Source: Medicago truncatula
Taxonomy: Eukaryota; Streptophyta; Magnoliopsida; Fabales; Fabaceae
Assembly: GCF_003473485.1 (NCBI RefSeq)
Contig: NC_053042.1
Location: forward strand, 10,622,501 to 10,686,500
DNA: 64,000 nt
Direction of reading: 5' to 3'
The position numbers and the translations under genes are program-made. Below, piece after piece: positions 1 through 11,518 of the stretch (position 1 is the first letter of the stretch; the number at the start of each line of letters is the position of its first letter). Under the pieces are notes generated by a model. The model saw nothing but the letters and a program-made list of their open reading frames with translations, made no database searches and was not told the DNA's origin.

Positions 1-640
1 GCCATGAGTATGATTGATCGAGTGCTTATAACAGAAGAATGCTTGAATGTGTGGGGAGTTTGTACGTTATGGGCCTTACCTAGAGATGTCTCAGATCATT
101 ATTCTTTGGTTCTTAAAGTTGGTAGCCCGGATTGGGGGTCAATTTTTTTTTTATTTAATAATTATTGGATCCAAAATAGGAACTAGTTTTCTGAATTATC
201 CTTGGTTGAGGAATACTTCTCTTCGTATGTTGTTTCCACGGTTATACTCTATCTCAAATCAAAAAGAAGCAAAGGTGAGGGAGTTGTGGGAGGGGAATGA
301 GAGTACCCAAATGTGGTCACTTATGTGGCGTAGAAACATTTTCTTGTGGGAAGTTGATATTTTAACATTTCTTATGGATGTTTTGGAAGACAAGGGAGGG
401 AGAAGACACGTGGTTTTGGAATGCGGAGGAGGATGGTATTTTTTCGGTAAAATCGGCATATATTTTTTCGTTTAAGTTGCTGGCTTCGAATGTGCTTTTG
501 ATTAATTCGGAAGAGGTGGTGTTTGGATCTAGTGTTGTTTGGCTCCTTTGAAGGTTGTGGCGTTCTCTTCGAGACTTCTCCTCGACCGTTTATCAACTAA
601 ATCAAATTTGGCAAGGATAAATGTTTTGTTGCCAGATGAT
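1..640 (+). mobile_element. LINE (L1-type) fragment, internally deleted
   Basis: The first frame (4-186) reads like the end of a LINE endonuclease domain, with the typical stretch LPRDVSDHYSLVLKV followed by FNNYWIQNRN. The next segment (about 190-475) jumps straight to the region after the reverse transcriptase (LYSISNQKEAKVRELW, WRRNIFLWE). A third frame at 540-640 (APLKVVAFSSRLLLDRLSTK) matches the zinc-binding RVT tail. The whole reverse transcriptase core is therefore missing and the frame shifts at least twice. This is a dead relic. The left end lies outside the window. Confidence 0.75.
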
Positions 641-714
641 TCTAATAATATCTAATAATTTATACAATGAATATTTTATATTCTAATAAAATATATATAT
701 AGAAAGAAGAAAAA

Positions 715-984
715 CAAAATCAAAAGTTTGCGACGGTTTGAACCGTTGCTATAAAGTCTTATAGGGGTGGTTAAGAACTGCTGAATTACCCCTTCAAACA
801 TAAAAAAAAAAAAAATAATCGCCTATTTTGCGACAGTTATAAACCGTCAGAAAACATATAAGGGCAGTTTATAATCGTTGCAATATCCTTTGTGATAAAT
901 TTAACGACAATTGATCGAGCTGTCACCAAATGATATGCGACACACATATCCTTGACAGTTGAGTAGCCGTCACAAATCCTCTTT
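715..984. repeat. Degenerate repeat with GCGACGGTTT / AACCGTCGC motifs
   Basis: Short inverted motifs (GCGACGGTTTGAACCGT, GCGACAGTTATAAACCGTC, AACCGTCGC) recur through this stretch. Such motifs are common inside non-autonomous CACTA-type elements of legumes. No terminal CACTACAAGAAA repeat is visible at either edge, so the family assignment is tentative. Confidence 0.35.
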
Positions 985-1310
985 TTAACCGTCGCAATGA
1001 ACATTTTTTTCTTTTCTCTTCACGTTAATTGCATTACACTGCTCTTTAGGATTATGCTTGGTGTTGGCAGTGAGTGTTCCCTTATGATTACTAGCCAATT
1101 GTTTAACAAGCTGGCCCATCTCAACTTCAAGATTTTTAATCGAAGCATCAATATTCTTTTGATTAATGATGGATACCTCCATAAATTGTTTAAGTGTTTC
1201 TTCATGCTGCTGAATTTTGTCTTCTTGAGGATTTTGCTGGAATAATTAGGGTTGTTAACCCTTTCATAGTTGTTTTTATATTGATTCTCACTTGGATACT
1301 CACTTTTTTC
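985..1310 (-). mobile_element. Ty3/gypsy gag fragment
   Basis: On the minus strand the frame reads EYPSENQYKNNYERVNNPNY, then after a break MKKHLNNLW, then SIKNLEVEMGQLVKQLA and NPKEQCNAI. This order (proline/tyrosine-rich linker, helix with the 'NLE.Q.GQL.KQLA' pattern, then 'PKEQCNAI') is characteristic of plant gypsy gag proteins. Frameshifts and the absence of pol show it is a relic. LTRs were not found. Confidence 0.65.
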
Positions 1311-1439
1311 TTTAATTATACATCTTTATATAAAAAAAAATACAAGTTACTCAATAAATAGAATATTTAGATTTCATACATAACACTTTATTTTTAAATA
1401 CAAATCCTTGTATTGATAAGCAATAGCATCTCAATAGTC

Positions 1440-3358
1440 TTAGATGGAAGTTCTATGACATGCCATGTTCAATGGAATGGGAGGATCTGAGAAAGCCCCA
1501 GTAGAAATTTGATCAAAGATAAATTTGTTAGCTGCTTCAGTGTAGTGAATTCCATCCCAAACTACTCTTTTAGGTCGATTTTCACAAGGAACTACTAATA
1601 TTTGAGATCCATTGACCTCTATAGTTTGTCCACATCCTACAGTAGTGCTGTAGTTGTACTCCCCTCCAAAACCACAACATGTAACCAGTGGCTGCTCAAA
1701 CCCTAGACACATATAAATGGTTCACTCAAGTACTTAGTGACAAACATCAAATTTATAATTTATAAATAGTTTTAAAGTGGTCATTATTAAAATCACTTTG
1801 ATTAATAATTTCTATTTTTTCAAAAATAAATTAAAATAATGGAATCAAGAATGTGATTATTTTAATTTTGCTTACCATATTTTGCAGAGTTACTAAAAAG
1901 AGAGTATTTGACTGAGTAGATATCTACATATGTGATTGCAGCTTGAGGAAGTTCCTCACGAAGTTGGTCCAAAGCTTCCTTCAACTTTAGGTTAAAATGT
2001 TGAGCTACTTCATTATATTGCTTTGCACAACCATATTGATCCCTTTCAGCAAATATAAATTTCAAGGAAATATAAGGAAGACAACCAATGGGTCCTGTGT
2101 TGTGTATCCAAAATGATCTAGCCCCCAAATTGTATAATGCCTGATCACATAAGTTCATTAATAACAACAAATTTTAGGACTATTTAGTAAAAAAAAATAT
2201 TAGGGCTAATAAGTATTCCACTTTCTTTGGGCATATAGTATTTATTGTTGATATAATAATTTTTAAAATAATTATATATTGATAAAAATAATAATTAATC
2301 CAGTTTAAACATTTGAATGAACTTTATTAAAGGGAACAATAAAATTTCTCAATTAAATAAAAAAGGGTAATGAACTACCTTAACATTTATTTTGAAAATT
2401 TTAACTATTTCAGGCACATCAGCAGTCACTTGTTGTATAGTCATGACTCGATAGAAGCCACCACCAAGATCATTTTGACCAATATCAATTGTGTAGAGGG
2501 CTTTATGAAAATACTCTTTTTTGGGCATCAAGGTTGCAAACACGCCTCCTATATTGAGAAAACAAAAATTAGAATCAAAACAATGTAATAAAATGTTGGC
2601 AAGTTCTACAAGAATCACCTTAATAGGTACTATGATAGGTAGTCCATCCCGGATCAATATCTGAAAATCGTCGAGACATTAACGACGAAAGACACTTCTC
2701 TACAAAAGTAAAAGTCCAACGAATGTCCATATCTTATCCTCACGATTGAGACAATAACATGATCGGTATCATTTTGATATTAAAAAAAAAAAAAAAACTT
2801 AAGTTTTGAAACTTAAATGTTTGATATTTTATTGTTTGCAAATTTGACACAAAGTATTGTCTCAAATGCTAGTACAAAGAAGGATTACATACTTTTACTT
2901 CTTAGGGTTGGCATCATTCATTGGTAGGGTTTCAAACGATTTTCAATTATTGATACACGATAGTCAATTTTAATCTTAATTAACTAAAATATTTGTGAGT
3001 TTTTTTCAATAAAGAGCGACTGATTATTAATTTAATTGAATATATAAGATTTTTAATTACCTTGCTGTTTAATAAATTGTGTCCTAACTTTGAATTGTGC
3101 AAATTGAGCATACTGAATACCAAGTAAGAATGGGCTTTGTCCATTCAACTGAGGTAAAATAATAGGCGTGAGTTTGATTGTTGATGATGCCGTTGCAAAG
3201 TTTCCTCCATGTGAGTAGTTAGCCCCCAAAGAATCAAGATATGCACTTAGAAATGGGAGTCCAAAACTATCAGCTGAAATTGCAAAATTATGGAAAAAAA
3301 TTAACATTGTATTAATTAATCAACTTAATTTTTTTTATAACATCATAAATCTATCACA

Positions 3359-3421
<63 letters not shown>

Positions 3422-4159
3422 GTCAAGGTGTTTAACGGCGCATTAGTGTATAATTTTTTTTTTTCAAAATGTATATGAGTGCTTCAAAACTTTACTCATT
3501 TATCTTATTTTTGTCAAATCAATATCGATCATTTCACCATCTCAATTCATGCAATTCCTTGTCCATGTTTTTTATAGACGCAAATTGTTGTAGTTAATTT
3601 GTCAGGGGAGGAGATATTTGTTACCACTAGGAATCGAATTATGACCTATTTGGTAATACTTCTTCGACGTTTCAAAGAGAACTCCTTTTACTTTGTGAAA
3701 CATTACAAAGCAATAAATAATGAATTCATAACACTTCTTCAACGTTTCAAAGAGATATCCTTTTGCTTTGTGAAACATTACAAAGCAATAAATAATGCAT
3801 AAAGGAACATGCATTTTTGTCTAGGGCAAAATATTGTAACATAGTTGAATCTGATGTTAGTGTAAAACAAACAATGTTAACAAATAATTACCAATGAAAT
3901 CAATGATTAATCTGCCATCAGAGGACCTTCCAGTAGGTCTATTGAAATAAGTCTCCCCATAAGGTGTTGGTGGTTGTACAAAGGCAGCAGCCATGCCACC
4001 AGTATCAGAGTTTGAATCACCAAAGTTAAATATGGCTGGGAAATTGCACTCATTGCCACTTCCATTCACTATGGAAGCTATAGATAAAACAATAAAAAAT
4101 AACACAAATGAGACATGAAACTTGTTTATGGTGAGAAAATGCGTTGTATTACTAGTCAT
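1440..4159 (-). CDS. ENOD8-like GDSL esterase/lipase
   Basis: This is a predicted secreted GDSL-family serine hydrolase. Exons are 4159-3892, 3273-3061, 2548-2379, 2140-1876 and 1702-1440; all junctions are GT-AG and the phases close to 392 aa, normal for the plant family (about 360-400). The N-terminus has a hydrophobic signal segment (residues about 14-33). Block I is FNFGDSNSDTGG with Ser49 as nucleophile. GQNDL carries the conserved Asn. Block V is WDGIHYTEAAN, with Asp355 and His358 completing the triad. The pieces GGVFATLMPKKEYF and LGARSFWIHNTGPIGCLP resemble the early nodulin ENOD8 group. The five-exon layout is usual for this clade. The start was chosen as the only ATG before the signal segment. 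Substrate and nodule expression cannot be read from the sequence. Intron 1 carries a CT microsatellite and a 75-bp tandem duplication. Confidence 0.9.
3362..3418. repeat. (CT)n microsatellite
   Basis: About 28 uninterrupted CT units lie in intron 1 of the GDSL gene. It is a likely length-polymorphic marker. Confidence 0.95.
3658..3800 (+). repeat. 75-bp direct tandem duplication in intron 1 of the GDSL gene
   Basis: Two copies, starting at 3658 and 3733, each run from ACTTCTTC through CGTTTCAAAGAGA and CTTTGTGAAACATTACAAAG to AATAATG. They differ at only a few positions. Both strands stay open across the pair, giving chance ORFs. Confidence 0.9.
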
Positions 4160-4175
4160 TTTGTCGGTGAGTTAC

Positions 4176-4235
4176 ACTTATATATAAACAACATAATTCA
4201 TTGGAGGTGTGTGTGTCTATATATATATATATATT
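4176..4235 (-). promoter_or_regulatory. Candidate TATA boxes of the GDSL gene
   Basis: On the minus strand two TATA-like tracts lie upstream of the ATG at 4159: TTTATATATAAG at about 4178-4189, and a longer TATATATA run at about 4217-4234. The nearer would place transcription start almost at the ATG, so the farther one (leader of roughly 30 nt) is the more plausible. This is inference from spacing only. Confidence 0.35.
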
Positions 4236-4529
4236 GGTTTTCATCAAAATAAATATGCTACTCATCGTACTGAATTGTAACTGCCAACCGTTTATTGTAC
4301 TTTTCTTTTAAAACAAAACACGTTTATTGTACACTTTGAATTGAACCTACATGTTGTCAAAAAAAAAAAAAGAACCTACATGTGTGTTTAACAAAGTATA
4401 AAGTGTTTGGGCCAAGACTGTCATTGATTTTGAGCATCCAAGTTTGATGCCCGACTAAAACAGTTTGACTATTACTTTTCCTATTCTATGTCATTCTCGT
4501 GCGCCCTGTGATTTTTACCAAAATATCAT

Positions 4530-6480
4530 TCGTTCCGGTTTTAAAATCCGAACACGGTTAAGATTATGAAATCCGAAACCAATAAAAAAAGAGTTGGGCT
4601 ATGTATGCGTTCGATCCTAGACAAGAGAAGGGTGTAAGAACTTCTGAATTATATAATTCAGACAAAATTTACGTGTTTGAGATTATATAATCCGAAAGCC
4701 CTATTTATCAAAAAAGCAGGAAAAGTTGCGGGATTTTTCTCTCCAAACACTCCCTAAACCTCTAGAAACACACCATTTTGGGCGAATATATGATTTGGAG
4801 TAGCAATCTTGTCATCAAGATGCGTTAACATCATCATTTTCGACTGAATGCAAAGGTAATGTGTTTACACAACCATGAGATGGCAGATGTGTTGAAAGGT
4901 CATAAAACCGTCAGACGTCTAAACCTAAATGAACGTATTCACCTTTATGAGATGGCTTAGTCAAACGTTCCTCCGAGGCAAAAGTTTACCAACTTAAGGA
5001 AGAGGAACAAAAACACTTCAACTACTATCAAACATGTTTATAATGCTTGTTACAGGTTTATGCAATCCATTAGGGGTTCGAGAACCGACATGCAACATCT
5101 CTTGAAATCGTTGGTTGAGAATGAGTACATATATCATTGTAGGAATTATCAAGATTCTGATGATGTTAGTGATATATTCTAGGCGCATCCAGATGGTTTC
5201 AAGTTGTTTAACACGTTCTTTATGGTGCTTGTGTTGGATTCCACTTATAAGACCAACAAGTACCGTCTTCCGGCCGTTGCTTGAGTTTATTGGTAACACT
5301 TTTACCCAACTGACGTTCTCTATTGGATTTTCTTATATGATGTATGAGAAGGAAAATACCGTTACTTGGGCGCTTGAGAGGTGTCGTGAACTGTTGCATT
5401 CCAAAGATCTTTATCCCAAAGTAGTTGTCACGGATCGGGACAATGCTTTGATGAATTTTGTGGATACCGTTTTCCCTGAGGCTACTGCTCTGTTGTGTGG
5501 GTATCATATTGAAAGAAATGTAAGAGCAAAGTGTAAGAAGGATTGCAAAGTTAAGGATCTCAAAGGCAAGGATGAGAAATAGATAATGCCAAATTCAATG
5601 GTGAAGACAATCATGCTTGCATGAGAGGATATTGTGAATACTGATACGGAGGAAGCATATGTTGATAATTGCAAGCGGTTCAAAATTGTGTGCGATAAAT
5701 TTCCCAAGTTTGTATAATATGTTAAAAGTACAATTTTGGGTCCGATGAAGGAGAAGATTGTGAAGTACAAACAATGCTGAATTTGCAAACAGCCGGTTGA
5801 AAAAGCATCTGACTAGTAGTATGAGTGATTTAAGTACAAACTGGGAATCCGTTCACAACATGCTAGAGCTACAACATACTCAGCTGCACGCTTCCTTCCA
5901 GACGAGCATTATCATGCTTGAACAGAGATTCAAAGGAAAGCTTTTGTGGTCTAGGTTGATTCGAAACATATTAAGGAAAGATTTGCATTATCTCGTAGAC
6001 GATGCTGATTGAGCAGTTGGACTTGGTACGGATAAATCCAGGTGGTTGTTTGAGTTCGATCACTTACGGATTGCCATGTGTGTGTGCGATTGCATTGAAG
6101 ATCAAGAACAAAATCCCCATCCGTTTGGATGAAATCCACACTCACTGGAAGATGTTGAGGTTCGAGTATGAGGGTGATATATATGAAGGATAGGAAGGAA
6201 GACATCTCTCTGTTACCAGAATGAGATTTGCTTCAGGTGTATTTTACAAAAACCGTGTTAAGTTCTGCCAAGAATTTTGCATTCTGTCTCTGTACTGAGT
6301 AAATTCGGATTATATAATCCGAAATGTTTTAGTGCATTTCGGATTATATAATCCAAATATATAGTATTTACGCCCCATTCAACGTGAACAAGTACATGCG
6401 CATGGGTTGTATCGTATTGTTTCGGATTACATAATCCAAAATGTGTTAAAACATTACGGATTATATAATCCGAATAGTCA
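4530..6480 (+). mobile_element. Mutator-like element (MULE) transposase relic with flanking palindromic motifs
   Basis: Between about 4980 and 5580 shifting frames give a plant MULE/FAR1-type transposase: NTSTTIKHVYNACYRFM, LVLDSTYKTNKYRLP (first catalytic Asp region), VVVTDRDNALMNFV (second Asp) and CGYHIERNVRAKCK (the conserved C..H segment). More fragments continue to about 6190, including NRLKKHLTSSMSDLSTNW and the SWIM-like zone around 6010-6150. Several stops and frameshifts make it non-coding. Sequences related to ATAATCCGAA occur at about 4535-4700 on the left and 6304-6475 on the right, suggesting subterminal repeats. The true ends and target duplication were not identified. Confidence 0.7.
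6304..6475. repeat. Array of four 20-bp palindromes
   Basis: The perfect palindrome TTCGGATTATATAATCCGAA is at 6304-6323. Variants follow at 6338-6357, 6421-6440 and 6455-6474. They are arranged as two pairs forming a degenerate direct repeat of about 54 bp, 117 bp apart. A partial copy (ATTATATAATCCGAAAG) lies at about 4683, left of the MULE relic. Confidence 0.85.
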
Positions 6481-7610
6481 CAGGATAAAACAAAATGCAT
6501 CTTTTTTTCACTAGTTCTTAACCAGACAGTTTTTTCACCTAAATTCCTGAACTTAACTGAAACTCCCGTGCATTTGGTTGCTGTCAAGATTAAAAAGAAG
6601 CTATAGAGAAAGTAAGAAATAGACAGTAGAGCGTAGCATCATTAGGAAACTCCACTTTATATCATATATTTCAAAGGAATTTTTTTTAAACTCCAAAACT
6701 TTATTATGGAGAGTAAGGACTATTAACAAATCACCAAGAAATTATTCACTCTAACAAATGTAGAAAAAACATTCATAGAAACTACATTTTTTTCCCCGAT
6801 AAATCATAGAAACTTCATGTTGATTTTTTCCTCGAATCGTTTTCCCATTCCCACAAGAGGTTCTTCATAGACCTTCTGTCCACTTGATCACAAAAAATAA
6901 AAACAAGTCCAAATATATGAACCCTAATTTCGAAGCAAGGTTGAGAAGATATATAAAGACGGAGTGATCACGATTAACAAAGGAAGATGGGAGGGAGTAC
7001 GCACGATCAACTCTACATTCAATATAACTTAAAAATAAATTAATAGATTAAGCTTAACCAAAAACAGAAACATATTGAACACAAAGCTGAGAATACCATG
7101 CTAAAAAATCAAACCCATCATTTCGGTCTTCTTTGTCACAAAAATCAGATCTTCTTTCGTATTTATAGACACAATAGTGAGGTGAAAAATAATTCATTCG
7201 TGGCAGTCGATCCTGGGTATTTTCTCTGTTGGCAGTCGATCCATACACCTATTTAAAAGCTCTGAATATTACGTTTTTTTGCAATTCGGTTTCGTGCTCA
7301 TACGTGGGTTTGCTGGATTGTCCGTGACAATGATTGTTTAAGGTTGTTGTTCGTTGTATACCACTTTGTACTGAAATTGTTGTATTTTGATTTTGTGGTT
7401 TACTGGTCGGACCATTGCCCCCAGTCTTATACTTCCTTTTCTATTTTAATTTAATTTCTATTTTGTCTAAAAAAAAAACATTCAACCGTTTAGAAAAGAG
7501 GAAAAGAGGGTGTAGATTGTAAAACCCTTTTCCATCTTTACAAAACAACACAATCAGTCCCCATGAATTTAATTCAGTTGATAAAAACGATGCATAATAT
7601 ATGCAAGTTT
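6481..7610. other. Intergenic, no gene recognised
   Basis: No convincing coding region is present. A T-rich stretch at about 7260-7479 ends in a run of ten A and may be the 3-prime tail of a LINE, but no matching target duplication was found. A short repeat of GGCAGTCGATCC occurs twice near 7200-7240. Confidence 0.4.
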
Positions 7611-7731
7611 AGGGTTCAAACCCCAGACACTACAAAAAATAAAACACAATCAACAAATCTATTTGTAATTCTAGGGTTCAAACCCCGAACACCAAAAAAA
7701 ACAAAACACAATCAACAAGTCTATTTGCAAC
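7611..7731 (+). repeat. 62-bp tandem duplication
   Basis: Two copies begin with AGGGTTCAAACCCC at 7611 and 7673 and continue through AAAACACAATCAACAA and TCTATTTG. The two copies are close but not identical. Confidence 0.85.
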
Positions 7732-8480
7732 TTTTTGAAATTTTGGTAATGGCTTACTTTTCATATAGCCAACCAACATATTTATAATATTCTTTCTAAC
7801 ATAATTACTCTTTTAGAGTCACCCTCTTAAAGTAAATTTTTTATACACCTTCAATAATAAAAAGTTGTATGAACCTTAAAATAGTTAAATTTTGATGGGA
7901 CATCTTTCATTAAAAAAAATCAAAATATAATTTCAACACCATACACCACATATTAAAGCGGCTCAAACACAATTGTGTTGACATTATACATTATATCCAA
8001 TATAAAATTAACCAATCCCAAACCCTTGTATTAAGCAGTGGGAATTTTGTGTATCCTTTGTTAAGATTATGATTTTAAGCTTTGGAGCTTAGTATTCCTT
8101 ATCCATGTGGACCTTGATATCCCTTATTTTTTCTTGTCGAGGCCTTATACAAGAGACGCATGGACAATGTTTCTTAGCATTAAATTTCTAACAAATATTA
8201 CTAATAAATAAGAGGGAAAAAAATATATCATAACCGTTACACACAATTACAATTAAAAAAATATAATGACATCAATGCTTCAATGGGAAGAATTATGGTC
8301 GTTGCAAGTCTAACAGATGTATTCATTAATGCTATGAATATGTTCTAATTTGAACTACTATGTACACTACATATTTTTTCGCTCCATATTTTAAATTTTT
8401 GTTATCATTAAGTTCAAAAATTATTTAGTTTTTACAAATGGATCCCAATCAATTTTATTATCAAGGTTATTTTAATTATT

Positions 8481-8769
8481 GGCTAAAATATGGTTTTAGT
8501 CCCTGAAAAAAAAAAAATTTTGGTCCCTGCAAAATTTTTTATTTTTGAAAATAGTCCCATTTTCAAAAACAAAAAATTTTGCAGGGACCTTTTTTAAAAA
8601 CAAAATATTTTGCAGGGACCAAAAACTACAAAATTGGTTAAGTTATAATGTGCCACGTATGCAAATCATCACAAAAGTGGGGTCAGAAACTATTTTCAAA
8701 AACAAAAAATTTTGCAGGGACCAAAAACAATTTTTTTTTTTTTACAGGGACTAAAACCATATTTTAGCC
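8481..8769. mobile_element. 289-bp MITE, Mutator-like (9-bp target duplication)
   Basis: The left end reads GGCTAAAATATGGTTTTAGT and the right end is its reverse complement (ACTAAAACCATATTTTAGCC). The CCCTG/CAGGG block continues the inverted repeat inward. The element is bounded exactly by the direct repeat TTAATTATT at 8472-8480 and 8770-8778. A 9-bp duplication with long terminal inverted repeats is the Mutator signature. The interior repeats GCAGGGACC several times and carries no ORF of note. Confidence 0.85.
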
Positions 8770-8879
8770 TTAATTATTTGTAAAACTAACATTCTCCTAC
8801 CAGTAACAATTCTTCAAAAACCAAATATTTTAGGTATCCACCATATTTTCCACCAATGAATCACAATTGTTGTATAAGG

Positions 8880-9545
8880 CCTCCAATGGGCACCGACGGC
8901 GATATGCATCAAGAGAAAGAACTAAGGTCATGTAAAGAGTAGTTGAAGCAAAGATGTTAGAAATAAAATCAAGGGATATAGATAGCATTTCAAAGTTTTA
9001 TGAAATTCTCATGAAGAATACATCTATGATGAATGAAATTGAACTACTGGTTCAAATGAATTTACCGACATTTTCATAGGAGAATCCCCAACTGTAAAGT
9101 ACACAGTGAATAAAACCGCGTATAATAGGACTTACTATCTAGCCTATGCTATTTATCCTGAGTGAGCTACAATTGTCAATGCCATCTCAATGCCACAAGA
9201 CAATCCCAATCGCAAGACCATTTGAACGACAAGAATCAACAAGAATAGATGTGGAACGAGCATTTGAAGTTCTTCAATCTCGATTTATACTGATATGAGA
9301 TACATCGCATGTTGGGCACGTGAATACAACAAAAGAAATAATGTATACATGTATCATAATATATAACATGATTGTCGAAGACGAGTGACACATGTTTAAT
9401 AATAATTTTGATTACGATCATCTAGATAATAACATCATAGCCGCTGAAGTATCTAACAAACCTCACCCCTTCTTAACATACTTTAAAAGGAGAGCATACA
9501 TTCATGAAGAAAAAAATAATCACCAACTTCAAGCAAATTTGAGAA
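8880..9545 (+). mobile_element. PIF/Harbinger relic: MYB-like ORF tail plus transposase C-terminus
   Basis: At 8954-9079 a frame ending in a stop reads MLEIKSRDIDSISKFYEILM and then NEIELLVQMNLPTFS, resembling the C-terminal part of the MYB/NAM-associated protein carried by plant PIF/Harbinger elements. Downstream, with one frame change, come PTVKYTVNKTAYNRTYYLAY, then ISMPQDN, then QESTRIDVERAFEVLQSRF, then IIYNMIVEDE, which is the typical end of the Harbinger DDE transposase. The N-terminal catalytic parts are missing and stops interrupt the frame. Terminal inverted repeats and a TTA/TAA duplication were not identified. Confidence 0.7.
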
Positions 9546-9792
9546 TGTTTTGGGAACTTAATCTAATTTAATATAAAATTGTGTATTTTTGTATGTTTTC
9601 GGTCATGTTATGTATTTCTTTTTTATTATATAATGTATTTATCATAAGTCTTACTTGTTATGATAAAAAAAATTAAGTTAACGTAATACTTTTTGTTTTT
9701 TTTTTAATAATAAGTTTTTCTATTTGTAAGAAATAAATTATTGTTTGTTAAAAAAAGTATTAAATTATTCAATTAATATTTTAATTTAAATA

Positions 9793-11518
9793 AACCTAGG
9801 TATAAATATTCAAGTACAACGTGCGGGGTCCACTCTAAAGATTTATTTTAAGGACCATTGCATTGAAGTAAAATAAATATCTATTGTTTATAAAATGATG
9901 TTTGATATAAGATCTACTCAAGAAACTTAATAACCTAAAATAAGAAACAATGCATTGGATATGCTATTAGAAACGTGTTATTAAAAATAGGGAAATCCTA
10001 ATAAATGTTCTTAGGGTACTCTTAAGAACCTTAAATAGTAAAAAAAAAAATTAAAAAAAATTGATGCATTCAATATGATATACTTAGCCTGAGAAGTTGA
10101 ACTATTTAACTTTTCCTATAAAAAATTTCTTAATTAAAAATCCTTAAAGAATAGCCTTAAAGCATTCGTTAACAAGACCCTTTAAAATAAAATAAAATTA
10201 TTTGCAAAGAATTCAACAACTTCTCAATGATATTCATTAGTAATTTTGCAATGCGCTAACACATTATTTGAAAATATTGTTAAGGACATTGTTTAAGAAA
10301 TCCATAAAAAAATATTTTATCTTAAAAATACAAATTAAATACATGTTAAAGTCATAGTTACATAATTTCCACCGTAAAAGTTACTATTTTAGAATGCTTA
10401 AAGAATGTGTTAAAGAGCACATTTTTCTATTGTTAATTTATTGTAAGGGACAGAACACAAGGCCATATATTTTTGTGACGATTCAAACTTTTCCTCTTTA
10501 CATTATAAAACTCTTAAGTATGATTATTGCGCTACCTACAAAATAATTTGAATCATATACTTAGCCTGAGAGAGTACTTGATATGATATGCCAAGAAAGG
10601 AGTACTTGATATGAATTAGAATGGAATTAACAAAAATGTCACTAAATTTCACAATGAATTCACAATATACTGCACTAAACTCTCCGATCTTGCATGGAGT
10701 GTGTTTTTTTTGGTAGAATGACAAAGGAAAAAGGAAAAAACGAAAGAAAAAAAAAAACCACAAACAAGACTCGGTCTGGAGAATCAAGTCTCAACACCGA
10801 CTCCAACTCAGAGTGTGCGTCCTTAATCCAAAAATTTCATAATAAAAAAGAATAAATAAAAATGCCAATACCGTGAGGAACGTGTGCAGCTCAGGTTGAT
10901 TTAGGCAGACTAGTAGTCTTCTAGACTGCCTATAACGAAGTGTAATATTGTTTTTCTTATGATATGGTACGAGTTAGGCAGACTAGTAGTTTTACGGTTT
11001 TGGGAAAAAATTACATACCCTAACAATCATTATTTTACCACCATAACTTGAAAACTTTCCATTTTACCCTCATATAAAAACTAAAATACACAAGTTTAAT
11101 ATTAAAATTTGACGACAAAAACTCACTTGGGTTGGTTTTATAATATTGACTTGAGATTTTGGAGTGTGCTCCTTCTCAAAATCTCAAATTTAGATGTACA
11201 TATATGATTAGACACTCTCATCTTATGAGATAGCTTGTCAGAGTGAGATCAAATATATATTCATTAACCAACAACTAAACATAATCATTTACCATATACT
11301 TAAATTGTGTTAACCATATGATATGTTGTCAAATTTGTATGTTAAAATATTATTTATCTATAAATAATTGTGTTAGACTAGCAATCCCGACTATAAAACT
11401 GTTGTGATATGTCAAGTGTAAGTTAAAGTTTAACATTGGATGAAAGAATTAATTAAGGATAAGAAACATATAAATGAGAGCACTCATAAACTCATTGTCT
11501 TAAGGTTTAGGGTAAAGA
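9793..11518 (+). repeat. Tandem segmental duplication, copy A
   Basis: Matches copy B (11999-14336). Shared blocks include GGACCATTGCATTGAAGTAA, AACAATGCATTGGATATGCT, TTACCCTCATATAAAAACTA and ATGATTAGACACTCTCATCT, in the same order and orientation. Copy A has the empty site of the MITE that sits in copy B: the run GTAAAATAAATATC at about 9868-9881 is uninterrupted. The central part (about 10020-10860) is more divergent between copies. No gene is seen within it. Confidence 0.75.

Noticed and set aside
3599-3814. ORFs on both strands with a duplicated peptide
   Set aside because: They result from the 75-bp tandem duplication inside an intron and have no support as coding.
6258-6587. 109-aa minus-strand ORF with internal repeats (DYIIRN)
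   Set aside because: The repeated peptide is only the translation of the ATAATCCGAA palindromes.
7611-7731. Direct repeats considered as a CRISPR-like or satellite array
   Set aside because: Only two copies with no spacer pattern, in a plant nuclear context.
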